A stretch of DNA of 51,882 bases from Acanthaster planci (taxonomy: Eukaryota; Echinodermata; Asteroidea; Valvatida; Acanthasteridae). Positions 22,101 through 37,100 of this stretch are shown here, piece after piece. Made by a program: the position numbers and the translations under genes. Location: the NCBI RefSeq assembly GCF_001949145.1, contig NW_019091605.1, positions 44,660-96,541 on the forward strand, written 5' to 3'. The notes beneath the pieces are model-generated. The model worked only from the letters and a program-made list of their open reading frames with translations, was not told where the DNA came from and did not search any database. Within the stretch, counting starts at the first letter, position 1, and each line of letters starts with the position of its first letter.

Positions 22101-25100
22101 TACCACACTGGCATGCAGTGAAAAAGCACTACTCTTTACATTGTGGCCTGTTGGCTTTACCCAATGGCAAGGTACATGTAGTTAAAATGCAAGCATTACA
22201 TGTACCTTACCAACATCAGCATGAAGTGAATACAATGCTTTATCTCTGGTTTAACAATCCTCGGCCGACAAAATACATTGCGAGACACAGGAGCTTTCAT
22301 AATTGTTTGTGTACATATTTTTAGAAACGATCCTTTGTGCAAGTTTATTGATGGTCCGGACACAATGGAATGCTTACCATTGACACCTATTGTCCCTCCA
22401 AACACAGCCTGGTCCAAGTTCTTCACATTCACTCATGCATTTGCCTGAGCACACTGTGCGCTCGGTTCTCCATGTGATGACGCTCTCCTCCGTTGTCACC
22501 ACCAGAAACTTCGCATTGCCCTTACTGATCAGCTCCAGCCCTGTCACGGTGGTTCCACTTGTCCCCTTTCCCACAACCACAACAAAACCGTTGAGAATTC
22601 ACCAAAACATTTGGATGCCATTCTTGACGTGAATTCAAAAGCGAGGCGCAACTGAAGCGACCAAAAAAACTCATCACAAATGGCCACAGTTTACAATGAA
22701 ATGTTTCCACATCTTCTGTTAAGTGATAATTTATACCATAGACATTAATGTGAAATATGGTCTTTGGACATCATACACTAATGAATGTCACCAGGATATT
22801 TCTTGTGGGGGGGTATTTTCCTTTTGTTTTGCTTTTACTTTTTTATTTATTTTGGGGGGGGTGAGTGCTCCCCCTCCCACTTATTTCAGGTTGTAACATT
22901 CCAAGCTACAGTGTCCTTGTTACAACCCTTTTATGTCTCAATTGCTAAGCTTGTCAGGGTCTTGTGGTCCGTCACAATCTAATACGGGTGTTTCACAAAA
23001 GTGCGCCACCAAGAGTTTGCAACGAGTTGGCCAATCACAGCACGCGAAATTTGTTGACCCAGCGCAGGTTTGGAAAGGGTCAACAGAATTCACGCGTTGT
23101 GATTGGTCAACCCGTCACAATCTCTTGGAGGCGCACTATTGTGAAATGCCCGTATCGGGCAGAATGAATGTTGCAATAATTTAAGTTTGTTGAACTGAAT
23201 TTTTGCATCAGTGTGTATACAGAAGGAGAGACACATGTTTACAGGACAGTGTTCCACTGCTGTCATTGCCACTTAATAAAAAAACGGATAACCCAACGAA
23301 TTTTATCTACATGTACCGGTATGTGTGATGCATTTGTGAGGCAAATGGCTCACAGACACAGTAAGGTACATGTAATAGTCAATGAGCATTAACCATTTTT
23401 TAAAAATTCATCATTTCATTTAATGGACGTTTAAACTCCCACGAATGACTGTTTAGTGGCTACTCTAAGCTGACGGGCAGCCTTCATTGACTCCTGAGTA
23501 TTTCAGCCAGGCCTGTCACCCTGTAAAGAGAGCCAAGAACTGTGAGGTGTTGCATAACTTCCTTTGTCCCCAGTGAATGCTAGTGATGTCTTTTCAAACA
23601 TGGCTGGATTAGCATGCAGCGGTGCTGTGTTGCTCATCAAAGGGGCCCTGGAACACTTTGGTCTGCAGTACTAAACTGCGGGCGCACTATGTCCAAAACA
23701 ATGGTATACTGTTCAAAAACCTTTGAAAAATGCACGCCAAAAAATGATGGCAATTCCCAGCAGCAGGTCTTTTGTTCCCGAGTACTGTCTTTTGTTACAT
23801 GGACCAGCTCTTTTGTGCCATTTCGGGCACCCCGGCTCTGCGTATAAACCCATGGTGCTCGAAATGGGGGGCAAAGGGCAAACCCCAATTTTCAACAGAA
23901 TGTGCATAAACTTTAGGGTCAAATTATGCATGTGCAGGCGCATGCACTGTGGCTGAACCAAAAAAAGAAGACAGCTTACCAGCTCAGTGATCTCAATGGT
24001 TTTGAACGGCTCAGCTGCACTATTGCAATTGTACTTGAAAGCTTTGATCACACTTCCAGTAGCTGTCAACAAAACGTACATGTACCTCCATCAAAATTAA
24101 ATAGTACAGACTCGATCAACCTCTGCACGCTACCTGCGCACATCCTCACTGAAGCCCAGTGTAGAGCACTAACCTACAATACTTGTATGCCTGACTGAGC
24201 GCCAAAAATTACATGTATCTCACCCTTTTATTCAGTAGATTGGACTGAACTAACCACCTTCCGTTTCTGCACCGTTTCTTTGTTCTTGTTTTGCCGTCAA
24301 AAGAAATCTCTGCAATTTCATTTCAAGACTGTACACCAAGCATCTATACCCCCCTCCCCCCACACCCACTTGAAACCAGGCATGAACATCAGGGTATGAT
24401 GCGATGACCATGTCATCAGTGCCAAAGTCCACGAGATTTTAATTTCAAAACTATCAAATGCATCCCCTGAACTATTACCGCTTTGAACTGATACATCCGT
24501 AATGTTCATTTGCACAAATAATTAACACCACACTCATCTCACTTTTTCCCACATAAGGGGTTGTGACCACCTGACTTTAGTCTGATACAGTAACTGATGA
24601 AACCAATAAAAGTGTCGGTCTTAAAGATTAGCAACCATGCGTTTGTTGTTATTAAATGACACTATGGATTCCTCAAAAAGTACTCTAGCACTGTACAGTA
24701 GCTGGCAGGCCTGAAGAAACCTGAAGAGAGGAGACAATGATATGCAGGAAACCCTAAAAGGAATATTCTGGGTAAAACCCACAGAATCAGGTTGGGACTG
24801 AAAACCCAATCCACATGCCGACCACGCTAGGAATCAAACGAAGACTGTACAAGTATGGTCATGCCCCTCAATTTGTTTGTGCGCATTCGTACTGAATCCC
24901 AGTACAGCCAGAAGCCAGTAAAATGGCTTTTGACTCCGACAGGTGGACCCCAAAAGTAATTGATCAACATCAAGCTCAGAAAAAGTTGTTTGCTCCTCAT
25001 TACCATACTGAGTATTTAACCACTAAAAGTCCCTTTTTATAACTTGCATACGAAAAAAATCCATTTTCTGCCAAATTGTTGCCTGTCTTTCTTAAGTACC

Positions 25101-28100
25101 TTCAAAGTAACAGAGTCAGAAGTTGCAAGTGAAGTAAACATTTTAGAGGGGATTTTTTCAGTTTTGCCGAGTTTTCCCTGACATTTCTCTACTTGTGAAT
25201 AGTGAGGAATATCATGAACGCTCTAATGAGAAAGTATCATGCAAGAAGGAAACTGTGTGGATGAGAACAAAAATTTTTTGTTTGGGCCTTTCAGTCGGGC
25301 AATTTGACATTGTTAGTCCAATGCAGAAAAAGTCAAATCGTACCGAAATGCGCTCTTATCCAGGTGTGTGTGTGCGTGTACATGTATGTAATGCCAAAAA
25401 TCCATACATTTTTACCACTGTCGGTCATGTCGGACTCAGTAGGGGAAATTTGAATCGCATGAAAAACGAACTGCATTTCAGACAAATGGCTCTCGATCCT
25501 GAAGAAATGAACTGATGGATATAAATGATTCATCAGTCTTCCACACGGTATCACCGATGATCTGAGGGGAATTCGATAAAAGTGTGAAAATGGGGCACTT
25601 AAGTAAGGTGAAAAACACAGAAAATAACGAAAATGGGTCCCAATGAAAAACAAAGTGAATTTCGAAAACAGGTTTTCTACCTAGAAGTAGGCAACTTTTT
25701 GATCATAAGAGTTTTTATTCTTTCATGTGGCCTCAAAGTTATTTGAAGGTAAACCCGGCAAAATCGTGAAAATTAGACACAACATTAGATAAAACAATAA
25801 TTTTTCATAATTATCCTTTGTCGAAAAATTGACATTTTCCACCTCTTTAATTAGTTTCCGGAGATCTTTCTTATCAGAAGCTATTAAATATTACCATCTG
25901 ATAGATTTTTGGCAATTTATTCACACACAAATCCCTCACATGGGTCACTCCCAATATGCGCTCTCTGCTAGAACATCACCTTTCAGGCTAATGACCACGT
26001 GTCACTGTTGCGCATGCACGAATACACAAACTAAATGCATGCACCGTCTATGGGGACTGAACATACATGTGCGGAGGTGGCAGCCGAAGAAAGGACCCCT
26101 ATGCCAACCTGACTCCCCAAGAGTGAGAAACTCATGATGAAGAATCATTCGCCTACAGCACTGCAGTCTCCTAGACAACAACTTACACATGTTTTTAGAT
26201 TTAGCTGCCACTTACTTGTACCAAAGTAGTAGGTGCAATTATCAATATCGATGGCCAGGCTGGTGAAGTGGACTCCGTCCACGTAAAGTGTGGGTGCATC
26301 AGACTGCTTAAGATTTGCTGGTGGGGGAGGTTGATCTCCTGGGGCCGGTTCCAGGGGGTTATAGTTGGGCACCAACTTATCCAGAAGCGGAGGATAATCT
26401 GTGGTGTGTACTTCATCGCACTAAAAAAGAATACAGAAATAACTTTCTTTCACGAAGTTTGCAGAGTGTGCATGCAAATGTTATGTGCTCTGTAGGTGTT
26501 TGCCAAGTTTTCAGTGTACACACCATAAACCAAATACAGTATCTGTACATGTGGTTCATCGAGGACTTCCATGTGAGACATTCTTTTGCCCCTGAGGATA
26601 CGTATCCAATTGAGAATATCCTCGTTGAAAAACATGTACAAAATGAATGGGAGCTGAGCTACAACGTATTTCCAAACCTTTGTTTTGGCCATGTGCCCTG
26701 AAGCCAGAGCCACAACCACAAAGGTCAAGTCCACAAATGCAAACCTCCTTTCCAGAAAAAGCCTCGAGCGAGCGAAGAGGTTTAGGAAGAAAACTGCAGT
26801 CTGCAGAGGAAAGCCAAGGTCCTGCGCATAATGCTCTAGATCCAGGGTTTGATTCTAGCCTGTGAGATTCCAGAGTGCGTGTCCTTTGGCAAAACACTTC
26901 ACTACTTACTGATCCTACACAAACAGGGGCAAAACAGGAACCTGCAAGGGTAGAAATGGTTCTTGTGTGTCGACTGCAGAATGTCGCCGCCAAAAAGTCT
27001 TTGTCAAAGCATTTTTGAAAGACACATTAAAAACATTGAGTTAAAGGCTAACAGAAATTGAAAACATTTAGTTCACATGAAATATTTCAAAGTAACAAAA
27101 AATATGTAACCAGTTCAAACGCATCATCAATTCAATGTTTACCCCATGAATCGTGACCCCAAAATGAATAAAATGATCCTGCGTTTCCCCGCCCGGAAAA
27201 AATCCCCCTTTGGCCTAAATCCTCCCAAATCCTGCATGGCCCTACTTTGGCTTTTTGTGGTCTTCTTTTTTGGGGAGGAGGGGGGGTTGGGCACATCAGG
27301 TTGGTTGCTGGGCTGAAGCTATTGTTTTGCACAGTTGGCCAACAGCTTTACTTTTGTAATAAACAAAGCAGACATGTGCCTTTGTTTTAACACACTGCAG
27401 TTGAGGATGTGTAATTTATGACCAGCAGAAGTGAACAATAGAACATACTGTCCTTGGGTACATGTATACTGTAAACACCAAAATGTGTGACCATATGCAC
27501 CACTAAGTGACCGCTTTTTAGTACTTCATTCACCATTCATCCTCAATCCTCCAAAATCCTCCAGGNNNNNNNNNNNNNNNNNNNNNNNNNNNNNNNNNNN
27601 NNNNNNNNNNNNNNNNNNNNNNNNNNNNNNNNNNNNNNNNNNNNNNNNNNNNNNNNNNNNNNNNNNNNNNNNNNNNNNNNNNNNNNNNNNNNNNNNNNNN
27701 NNNNNNNNNNNNNNNNNNNNNNNNNNNNNNNNNNNNNNNNNNNNNNNNNNNNNNNNNNNNNNNNNNNNNNNNNNNNNNNNNNNNNNNNNNNNNNNNNNNN
27801 NNNNNNNNNNNNNNNNNNNNNNNNNNNNNNNNNNNNNNNNNNNNNNNNNNNNNNNNNNNNNNNNNNAAATCAGCATTCGTCCTCAGTCCTCCAAAATCCT
27901 CCAAGTTTTAAATCATCATTCACCCTCAGTCCTCCAAAATCTTCCACTGTTCAAATCATCATTCATCCTAAATCCTCCAAAACCACACGGATGATTTCAG
28001 AGGATTGAGGTGGCTTAGGGCTAAAAAGGTACTCTTTAAACTGCTTGGCACGCTGTGAGAAAGAGCAAAGAGCATGGCAGTGCAACTGACCATTGTATGG

Positions 28101-31100
28101 CAAGGTATCAATAGAACAACATAACACTCATGGGGATTTGACAAAGGATTGTAAACTGTTGCACAATACAAATTTTCAAAATGTTAACACTTTGGTTTAT
28201 TTTTATATCAAAAACAGTTATGAAGGGAAGTACGGTACACTATATGACCTGTACTTATACCAAAATGGAAGTGGCAAACTGAATACGGCTGAGATGACCT
28301 GAGGAGTAATTCATGGTAGAGTGAGCTCAGCAAATCAAAGGAATTTTCAACATACTGTTCCGGGCCGGGGATTTTCCAGCAATATTGGCAGCCACTGGCG
28401 ATTGACGTTACCGCCAAGCTGTAACTTGGATTCACCCTCGTCGAACAGCTTCATGATATCCACCATCCTGTAGCGGCAAAGAGCTGAGGCTTCCGGTCCA
28501 TTTCTGAAACAGGACAAGACACAGCATAGTGAAGAGTTTGCTCAATGTGAGACACTTTTTTCTGAAAATGCATGCATCTGGGAAGCATTGCTCCTGACAA
28601 TCCAAACATGAGTAAAAGACCGTTTCACACAACGTGAGCGAAACACTGCCCCTTTACCACAGATGTCTTTTCAAATACCATGCAAATTAATATACAAGGG
28701 AAGGGTACTCCCCCCGCAGAGGTCCATGAAATCCTCTCCCCTTCCCTGGCCCCTTATTTGAAACATGGAAATAAATGTACAAGCTGCAGTTCATCAAATG
28801 TCCACTGCCCTGCTGAAAAAAAGGTATGCACCCCAAGTGTCCCTCTAGGAACCTCATACTAGTTACAGTACTTCACCAACAGTGGCATGCTCCTTATCCG
28901 TGTGTTCTGAATTTAATGTCAACATTTTAAAGTGTTTGTCAGCAAAGATTAGATGAGTGTGTGCTGTGGTAAGGTATCATATCTGAACCCTTGATGTCAT
29001 GGTAGCAACATCAGAATATGGGTAATTCCAGACATTTGGGGTCCAGGTTTATCATGTCCCTGTCACGTATGACCTATGATTTTGTAAGTTCATGACACAT
29101 TTTTCTAATTTCATCAACAGTGATAAATTAATGTAAACTACCTGCCAAACAGTTACTAATAGTTTGCAATCAATTCTGGTGATATTTCCATGTCAAATAA
29201 CAATAGTCAGATTTAACTGGGACGCAAAAATGTCACACTTTTGGACCCCTAATTTCTGGTAACAAAACAAGTTTCAGATGTGGGGCCAATATTTTAAATT
29301 TTGCCAAATCTTCTAGCCTGATTTCAAGTCTGAAGCAAATGATGGCAATTTTTTAAATAAGGTACCGGTACAAGTAGTCAGGGTATGTTGTCAGAGGTCT
29401 TTCTGCAACTCAAAGCATGCCTGTATTTTTCAGAGGTAAATCCAGTTTTAATTCTTGTTTTACTTTAGCATCTAGTATTCATAATTATAATACTCAAAGC
29501 AGTGTGAGGGGAACTTATACATGTATGTCCAATTTAAGAGAACGTCACTGGCTAAGAAGGATGTTCATCAAGGTATCTTGTACTGGAATGGTCTTGATGA
29601 TTCTCTCAAATCATTACCTTCTTTATCTGTGTTTGTTAAAAAACTAAAAGCCCATTTGCTCGGCTCATATTCCTAAATAATATTTATTTATGCTCTATTA
29701 ATGCGGCGTTGTTCACAATTGTTTGTTTTGTCTTGTTCATCATTTTTTCTCTCCTACATTAGATTGTATGGTTGTTTTTTTTCTGTCCCTAGGTTGGGGG
29801 TACAAAAGCTTAACCTGCTTAACCTTAAACCTAAATGTTGTCATCTAATTTATCAAAAGTATAATCCTATTTTATGTAATGTTATTCAATTAAATGACCA
29901 GGTATATTCAGTGCTTAAGTAATGTAACATGTTTGGTTACATTGTAAAGAATGACATCATTGAAATAAATGTTTCATCATCATCAAACTTACGTTGGTGA
30001 CGTGAACACAGCGTATGCTTCAGGGCCTTCGTTTCCATCAGTCCAAAGCACATCCTCTGAAAAAAACAAAGAAATAAATCAGTCCCATCAAAAACTGTTG
30101 GTACACTTTCTTTATGTAGGACAAATTGTCATAAATAATCTTTTCTGCAAGTTTTATTCCCATTTGTGGCGCAAAGTTGACAAAAAAGGCTTTGTTCCGT
30201 TAAAAAAAAAAGGCCATATGTTATTAATCAAAACCAAATAAGTCTTTGGTTTCAGTTTACAGCCTAAATTCTATTTTATTTCTTTGAGAATGTTAAAGCA
30301 ACAGTACAAATTAACTACTACTATAAAAACATCACCAGCGATGTGACTGCATACAGGACTAATTATTTACAAGTAGCGAGACTGAAATACACATTGAACA
30401 AATTCCACGCAAATGAGCACCTACGTATTTCACTGAACTCGTAAGGCAACAGATCATCTGGAATGGAGCAGTTGAGACGTGCCTTGATGAAAGTGACAAA
30501 CTTCTGGGTGTTCACGGGGCCTCCTGTATCATTCTGATGGAGTATTGCACAGGAAAAAGTGAATGTCGACGGGTCAGTTTGCTTCGTATGTATCGCAGAG
30601 CAATATCAAATTACTACACAGCTATACCTCATTCCTACCCACTGCATATTGAAATAAAATCATGGAACAGAATTCCGGGTGAACTTCAAACACTCCGATA
30701 AGGCAGTAAGAACTATTTTCATCTAAACACGTACGTGACTATACACGTACACTTATGTGTGCACTGTTTGCACTGGGTGCAAATATCCAATTGTGATTAT
30801 ATGTCTTCTGATATGCAGTAAATTGCATTCTAACGGTATGCCAAAGTATAACTCAAAGCTGGGATGTATTTAATGGACTCATGGTGATTTGGATATAAAT
30901 GCAAAAAAAGCCACTTGCAAGCCAGAAACAATGCATTTCAACATTGCAAAAGACTATGGCGTTTTGAAGTTAATTGTGGTACAGTATTGAGAATATTCAG
31001 ACCTTGGAATATTGAGGCTTGCTCCTATATCTGACACAGACAAGAGAACCAAACAATAATTTAAAATCAGTTTTCCAGAGAGACAGTGACCATGGTGACT

Positions 31101-34100
31101 GAAGGAGATTTTGGTGTTCAGGGGTCTGCCTGTGCAATTATTTTTGCTGCAACCCTTGACGTTTCTCAATTTACCTGCAGTTCAACTTTTGTTTTGCTGA
31201 TTAAAAATGGGTACTGATTAGAAGATACTTCGCCACCTTTTACGTTTTAAGTCAATGCAAGTTTCCATAAACTGAAATGTCATCCCACATAAGCACTCCA
31301 TCATTGCTTTTCACATTTGGCAGTCCTAAATTGATATTTCTCTGTTGATTTATTGTTGTTGAAGTACATAAGGGTAGCAGTGAGCTAATGAGCAACCCCT
31401 TCTCAGACAAATTTTTCATGAGAAAATTTTAGTTTTACAATTTCTTTCATGAGTTACACACGTGTGCGCTGATACATCATACCAGCAATGCCACCCTAAA
31501 TTGGCAAAAACTTTTTTTTTAAAGTACATGTGCACTTAACTACAACAGGCTCTCAAAAAAGTGATCGAACATTGAATAAGAGGATGAACTTCAGTGTTCC
31601 TACAAAAAATTCATCCCATTAACCCTTTAAGATGTTTGCTGGCACTGCTTCGCATACACGTATGTACGACACCTCGTGCATGTGAGTGTACTGTAACAAA
31701 GAGGCAAGAAGTACCTAGTACATGTCAACTGAGAACTGTTAACAATTCTTGCCAAATTCTACAGGGAAGATCTTGCTCAACAAGAAAGTTTGCATGTAAG
31801 TACTAATTGGACTGTATGTGTACAACCACTGAGCGCTTTAGATAATTTCCTTGTTTTGTTTTCCTCAAATTCACAGTTAAAGTTATCGGAAAATGAATGG
31901 TACACGTCAATTCAATTTCTTTTTAATTGCAAAGGGACATGCATTGGTTCGACAAAGAAAACGTGTCATGCTTCATACACTGTACAAAGGGCTTATGAGA
32001 AGTTCAAGCAATGGCAACAAATTACAACCATCTGGAACCCAAGAAGATGTGCCTTGCCCCTGTTTGCTGTCTTCCTGTCACCTCCTGATGAGTCCCCAGA
32101 CCTACCTGGCATACTCTCGCGATTCTCGAGTACAGTTTCTCCCCGAGGTTGGAATATTCCTCGGCTCTCTCACGGTAGAAAGTGAAAATGTACTTCCTGT
32201 CGCTGGAATCAGTGAAAGGGAAGGGTTTGCCGACAAAGACGGCCTCTGAAACAATTGGGAGTTGAAACATAATGAGCAAAACAAATGGGAATCACTACAA
32301 CTTGCTGATCGACAAAAGCTACAGAACAAGAAGAATTTCAATATGCTTCTTCTGACATCAAATGAAATTAATCTTTCCACAACATGAATTTGAAACGCTC
32401 AGTATCTGCTTCAGGCAATGCAAAACTGGACATATCCCTGCATCACCTGAAGTCCCCCCCACATCATCTGACCCTACAACAGAGGTTCCATTCCCGCTAT
32501 AAAAGAAGTTCTCTTTTTGCTGCATAGTCGTGCTGTGCCACAGAACAACAGAACTTTCAAAGATGTGATTAACAGCCCACCAATTAGACGATACCAGTGT
32601 AATCCAGTTTTGTATAACAGAGATTATGATGCGTTACGGTGTCCTCAGAGGGCAAGGGTTTTGTAACACTTGGATATGTTTGAGGAAGCCTTGAGTAAAC
32701 TAAATTAAAACAATAACGACAGCCTCTTGAGATGGTGATGCCAGCAATACATAACCTCTTTACTGCCAAGCCTACATGTAGCAGACCCGTCCAACTGAAC
32801 ATGTACGGTACTGGTACATATGTAGGTTAACTGAATCATGGCTTACATTGTGAAATAGTAAAACTGATCAATGTTTATGTAAGCACTGGTAAGAATCATT
32901 TCATGAAGAGACAGCCTCATGCATAGTCATTTTCAAAAGCTGAAGACCACCGGAATTTTGTTGGTATTTCTGCCGATGGGCCTGCATTACATTTTCTCAT
33001 TGAATGATTTTAGTCCACAACAAGCTTGCAGTGTTATGATCCCATTTGGAAGACTTTTTTTGCAAAGGCAGGTCTTGTATGACATTTTGTCTGTAATGCA
33101 GCATGGTTCAAAAAAGCCATTTTACATGCAAGTCAACAGAAAAAGTGGAGGGCACACTAACTTTTAGACTGTTAACATTTCAAACATGGAAATGTAGTCA
33201 AATAATGTGGCTGTTCAACCAAGATGTTAAGGTTACACACTGAAAATAAACATAGGTTGCCGTGATGAATTGGTTTACAGGTATGTTTGGTTTTTCTTCA
33301 GGTAAATGCATTTCGTACGTTTGGTCCTAAACTTTTGTAAATGACAGTAATAGAACGCCCAAGCAGTTACTGAATCATATGGTCCTTTCCACTGCACAGA
33401 TACAACATCACTTGTTTTATAGAATCCCTAATTTAGTCCCCTTTAAGTACAAGTCTCTTCTTTTTATCGGTCCAGTGTAATATCACAACACAAAGTGTCA
33501 TTGATCACACAATAGTTCATATCTACAACAGATATTCATGTATGCCTTATCAGTTGCTCTCATAATTTTGATAACGTATTTGCTTCTTTTCATTAGAAGC
33601 ATCATCATCACTTATGAATACGGAAATTTCTTTTCTTACCTGACAGATAACGGAATGGAATTTCTCATTCAATGATCACACCACTGAATATACATGTACC
33701 CCAGACAAGCCCACAATACATGTGATCAACCCATTAATCAATCAGAAGACAGGAATTCATTCAGGCCTTGTGTAACACTGCCTCTGAGAGATGCTTGCAC
33801 ACTACACAACATTTCGGGCAAAATGTAGCGCAAGTGACACCGAGTTATAATGCACCATTAGTGGGCTTCACTGGCAGACCTTAATTTTTACCCCGGTTGA
33901 AAAACTAATTCTAGTTTTATGTATTATTTGATGAAATGTAAATCAACGACATTGCTAACTTTCCAAACAACACTGTCCACATATAACTGACCTCAATTAT
34001 CTTATTTCATGTTTTTGGACACAGCTTACCGTTGATAAATTGAAGGCCCACAGTCACAGTATCCAATTCAAAAGTAGTGCTTCCATCAGCACTCAGACCG

Positions 34101-37100
34101 TAACGTTGGAAGGTATCGCTGTTGGCATCTCCTCCATACAAAATCTCGGATCCATCTTGGTCTAGTAATTGATAAGAAAATGACTGGTTTTGAATCTGGC
34201 ATGCTGAAAGAACCCTAACACGGAGAAGACTGCAACTTGTTAATAAACAGCAGGATTTCAACTCTAACCTGCTGACAGAGAAATTCACAGTATATGCTCA
34301 TCCAATCACACGATGTGCAAATATGAGTGACAGTTGATTTCAACTGCAGAGCTATATTAAGTATGAGTACGAGTACCAAGTACGAATATCTGTACCACAA
34401 CATCAGGTCTGGGTTAGCACTGCTTGCTACAGTGGGAATCCACGACACAGTATACCATGGAAGGACAAAAGAAAGCAGGTACCGGTACATGTGTATGCCG
34501 GTATATGAATGTACATGTAGGACTCCGTACTCACGACATGATGTGAACATTATAAAAGTGGCACCAAACAGGTCAACTGCAAAGAATTTGCTTTTACTTT
34601 TGCGACTCAACTCTTATTGAACACTCACCAGTTCTTTTGCGAACCACACCTCGCCCCCAAAAAGATAGATTCCATGGTGTACCCGCAAACCCATTTCTCA
34701 AGTCTTATTAGCTTTCACTCAAGTCAAGTCTACTGATGAGCGTCTCAAGTCAAGTGAAATCAAGTGACTTGAGTCAAGCTGAGTCATTTACCTGTCAGAA
34801 CTTGAGTCGAGGCATTAACTCTAGTCATTTAAACTCTGACAAATTTCAAAGTTTTCATAGGTTCATATTCAAAATAATGCATGAAACCCAGCAGGCTTGA
34901 CTTTGCACAGCAAGTCCTCAGATAATTTAACAGAGTTCTTTGGTTTCAACCTTCACCTCACTCCCTTCCTTTTCTTGTCAAATATGCTCCCTTAACCCTA
35001 TAAGTCCTAAATCCTCCAATTTCAGTTTGAATCTACAAGTACAGTACATACACCCTAGGGGGCAGGGTTAATTTGCTAAAAATAACTATGCTGTTTCAAG
35101 CTATTACTCATAGTTATGAAAATGCTGTGACAACAAAGCATTGTGTTTTGTTTGTCCTGGCACTCATAAGTTGTGACTGATCTTTTGAGGGGATTTGAGG
35201 GTGCTGTCACTGTGATGTCATTTTTTTGGGGGGGGGGGTAATTTTATGAGAGCTCTGTTCAAAGGGTGTACTTTCCTCGCACTGGAACCACAATTATTAA
35301 ACAAAGTGTCCACAATTCTGTCAGGTTTTTAACAGGCACTAAGGTATATGTACATTGTACTTGTAACATTGAGCTCTACCTCTCAAACAGTGTCACACTT
35401 TTGCCCAGGAATATGCAAATTTGCAATGGCATAGAAATAAAAGAGACATCAAAATTAAAAAGAAAAAAACTACATGACCCTCATCAAAGAAACTAAGTAT
35501 CAGAGACCCAAAGGTCTGAGACATTTAAGAGTTTTTCTCATGCCAAAAGATGCAAGTGGCTTACTGAAGACAGCAGCAGATGGATTGACACCAGGCAGTA
35601 AAGGTACCAGTTTTGGTGCAGCGCCACTCACGCTGGAACAGTTCATCAGGTCTTGGGAGCACTGCATACAAGTACAGCAACAAAAATCATTGACTGTGGT
35701 CAAACTAGGTTTACCATCACCACTATTTCCATTGTCCCAAATGCAGCCAGTGTCTTGTGTCCACTGTCCCAACTGGTCATGCCTGAATTGTCTTGCCACG
35801 GTTTGAATTTGCAAATAAGTCTACCGTAGAGGCTAAAGCCATCTTTTAAAAGCATTTCCACTTTCACAAGTATACAAGGAACATATACTTGTACTAGAAG
35901 ATGGGGTTACTATCCTGTGTACACATTTCAGTTGAGCGAGACCAACTCTTCTGACACAGTTGGGCATGGACTCATTTCGGGCAGTGGACACAGTTAGGAC
36001 ATTAAGCGAACAACAAGCAATCGCAAAAACTGGTTTTTTTTTCTCAGTTTTCTGCACTCTGAAATTTGTTTTCTATTGTGGAGATAGAGTGAGTTATGTG
36101 AGACTAGTTTGTTTGCTGCCACCAAGAGTCTCAAAGTCTCACAAGGCTTCATTTCTCCACCCCAATTCACAAAACAACACAAAACAAAAACAGGAACATG
36201 GCTGAGACGGGAAAAAGACTAAAAAAGTTTATAAGGTAGATCTTTCCACGGATTCATTTGGGCTTTGCCCTCATGCATGTTTGCAATAAAAACAATCTGC
36301 ACACTTTCCAAGTGCCACACACCGCACAGCAAATGGTTCTCATACCAAGTAGCAGAGGGCACTTTGTGAATTGGTGCCGCAAACGTAGGAACCACTTGAA
36401 CTTGTCTCCTCAGCCACACGGATGAAATTCCAACACTCCTTCTGTGGATCAAACAGTGTGACAGCATTGTGAATAACAAATTATGCTACATGTACGTGTA
36501 CATTGCACAGAACGCTGCCTCCAATGCAACTGGGCTTAACATGACCATCAAGGGCACACATGAAACTTATGATATCATCTATAAACCAACACCACACAAA
36601 GTTTGGAAAAATAACAAACATGCTTGCAGTATTTTCAGAAACCTATTTGAGATTTTTTTCAGGAACAAAGGTTTTGATTGTAAAATATTAGAGGTTTGCT
36701 GATGCCGGGCAGAATGGGACAGAGAATGCAGAATTAGTAGTATGTGCTGCATCCAATCACATTTCAGTAGTTTTGAATGCCATGCCAGTTACCAACTCAT
36801 GGAAGAGGACAGGTTTCCAGTTTAATTCTATTAACGAATACTATCAATATCACTAATACACCTTTCTTTAGTTTAAAAGCATTGACCGCCATTTTGTACA
36901 GGTGGCCAAAGTATACAGAATATTCAGTCTTGGTTGGCAACGATTTCTGCGGTGAAGTGCACTTTTGCATTATTTATTTAAAATTGGCAGGTGTTTCCAT
37001 TTAATACAAGTAAATTTAGCAGTTAGTGTTTCAATGTTAGTGTGTGGTATTTGCATAAGATTTTCCAAAACTTTATAAATTTCCAAGGATGGAAATATTG

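Noticed and set aside
23614-24081. Cluster of four overlapping open frames on both strands
   Set aside because: No family recognised; part is semaphorin exon 12 read in its true frame, and the rest lacks splice context.
24318-24515. Exon-like reading DFGTDDMVIASYPDVHAWFQ resembling the semaphorin FGTD strand
   Set aside because: Exons 11 and 12 already join in phase to give FGTTTGSVIKAF. This segment has no good acceptor and would duplicate the strand.
27526-27904. Two minus-strand frames across the N block
   Set aside because: Almost entirely unknown residues; artefact of the gap.
31790-32249. Two overlapping plus-strand frames of 118-131 codons
   Set aside because: They overlap semaphorin exon 7 in antisense and have no homology of their own.
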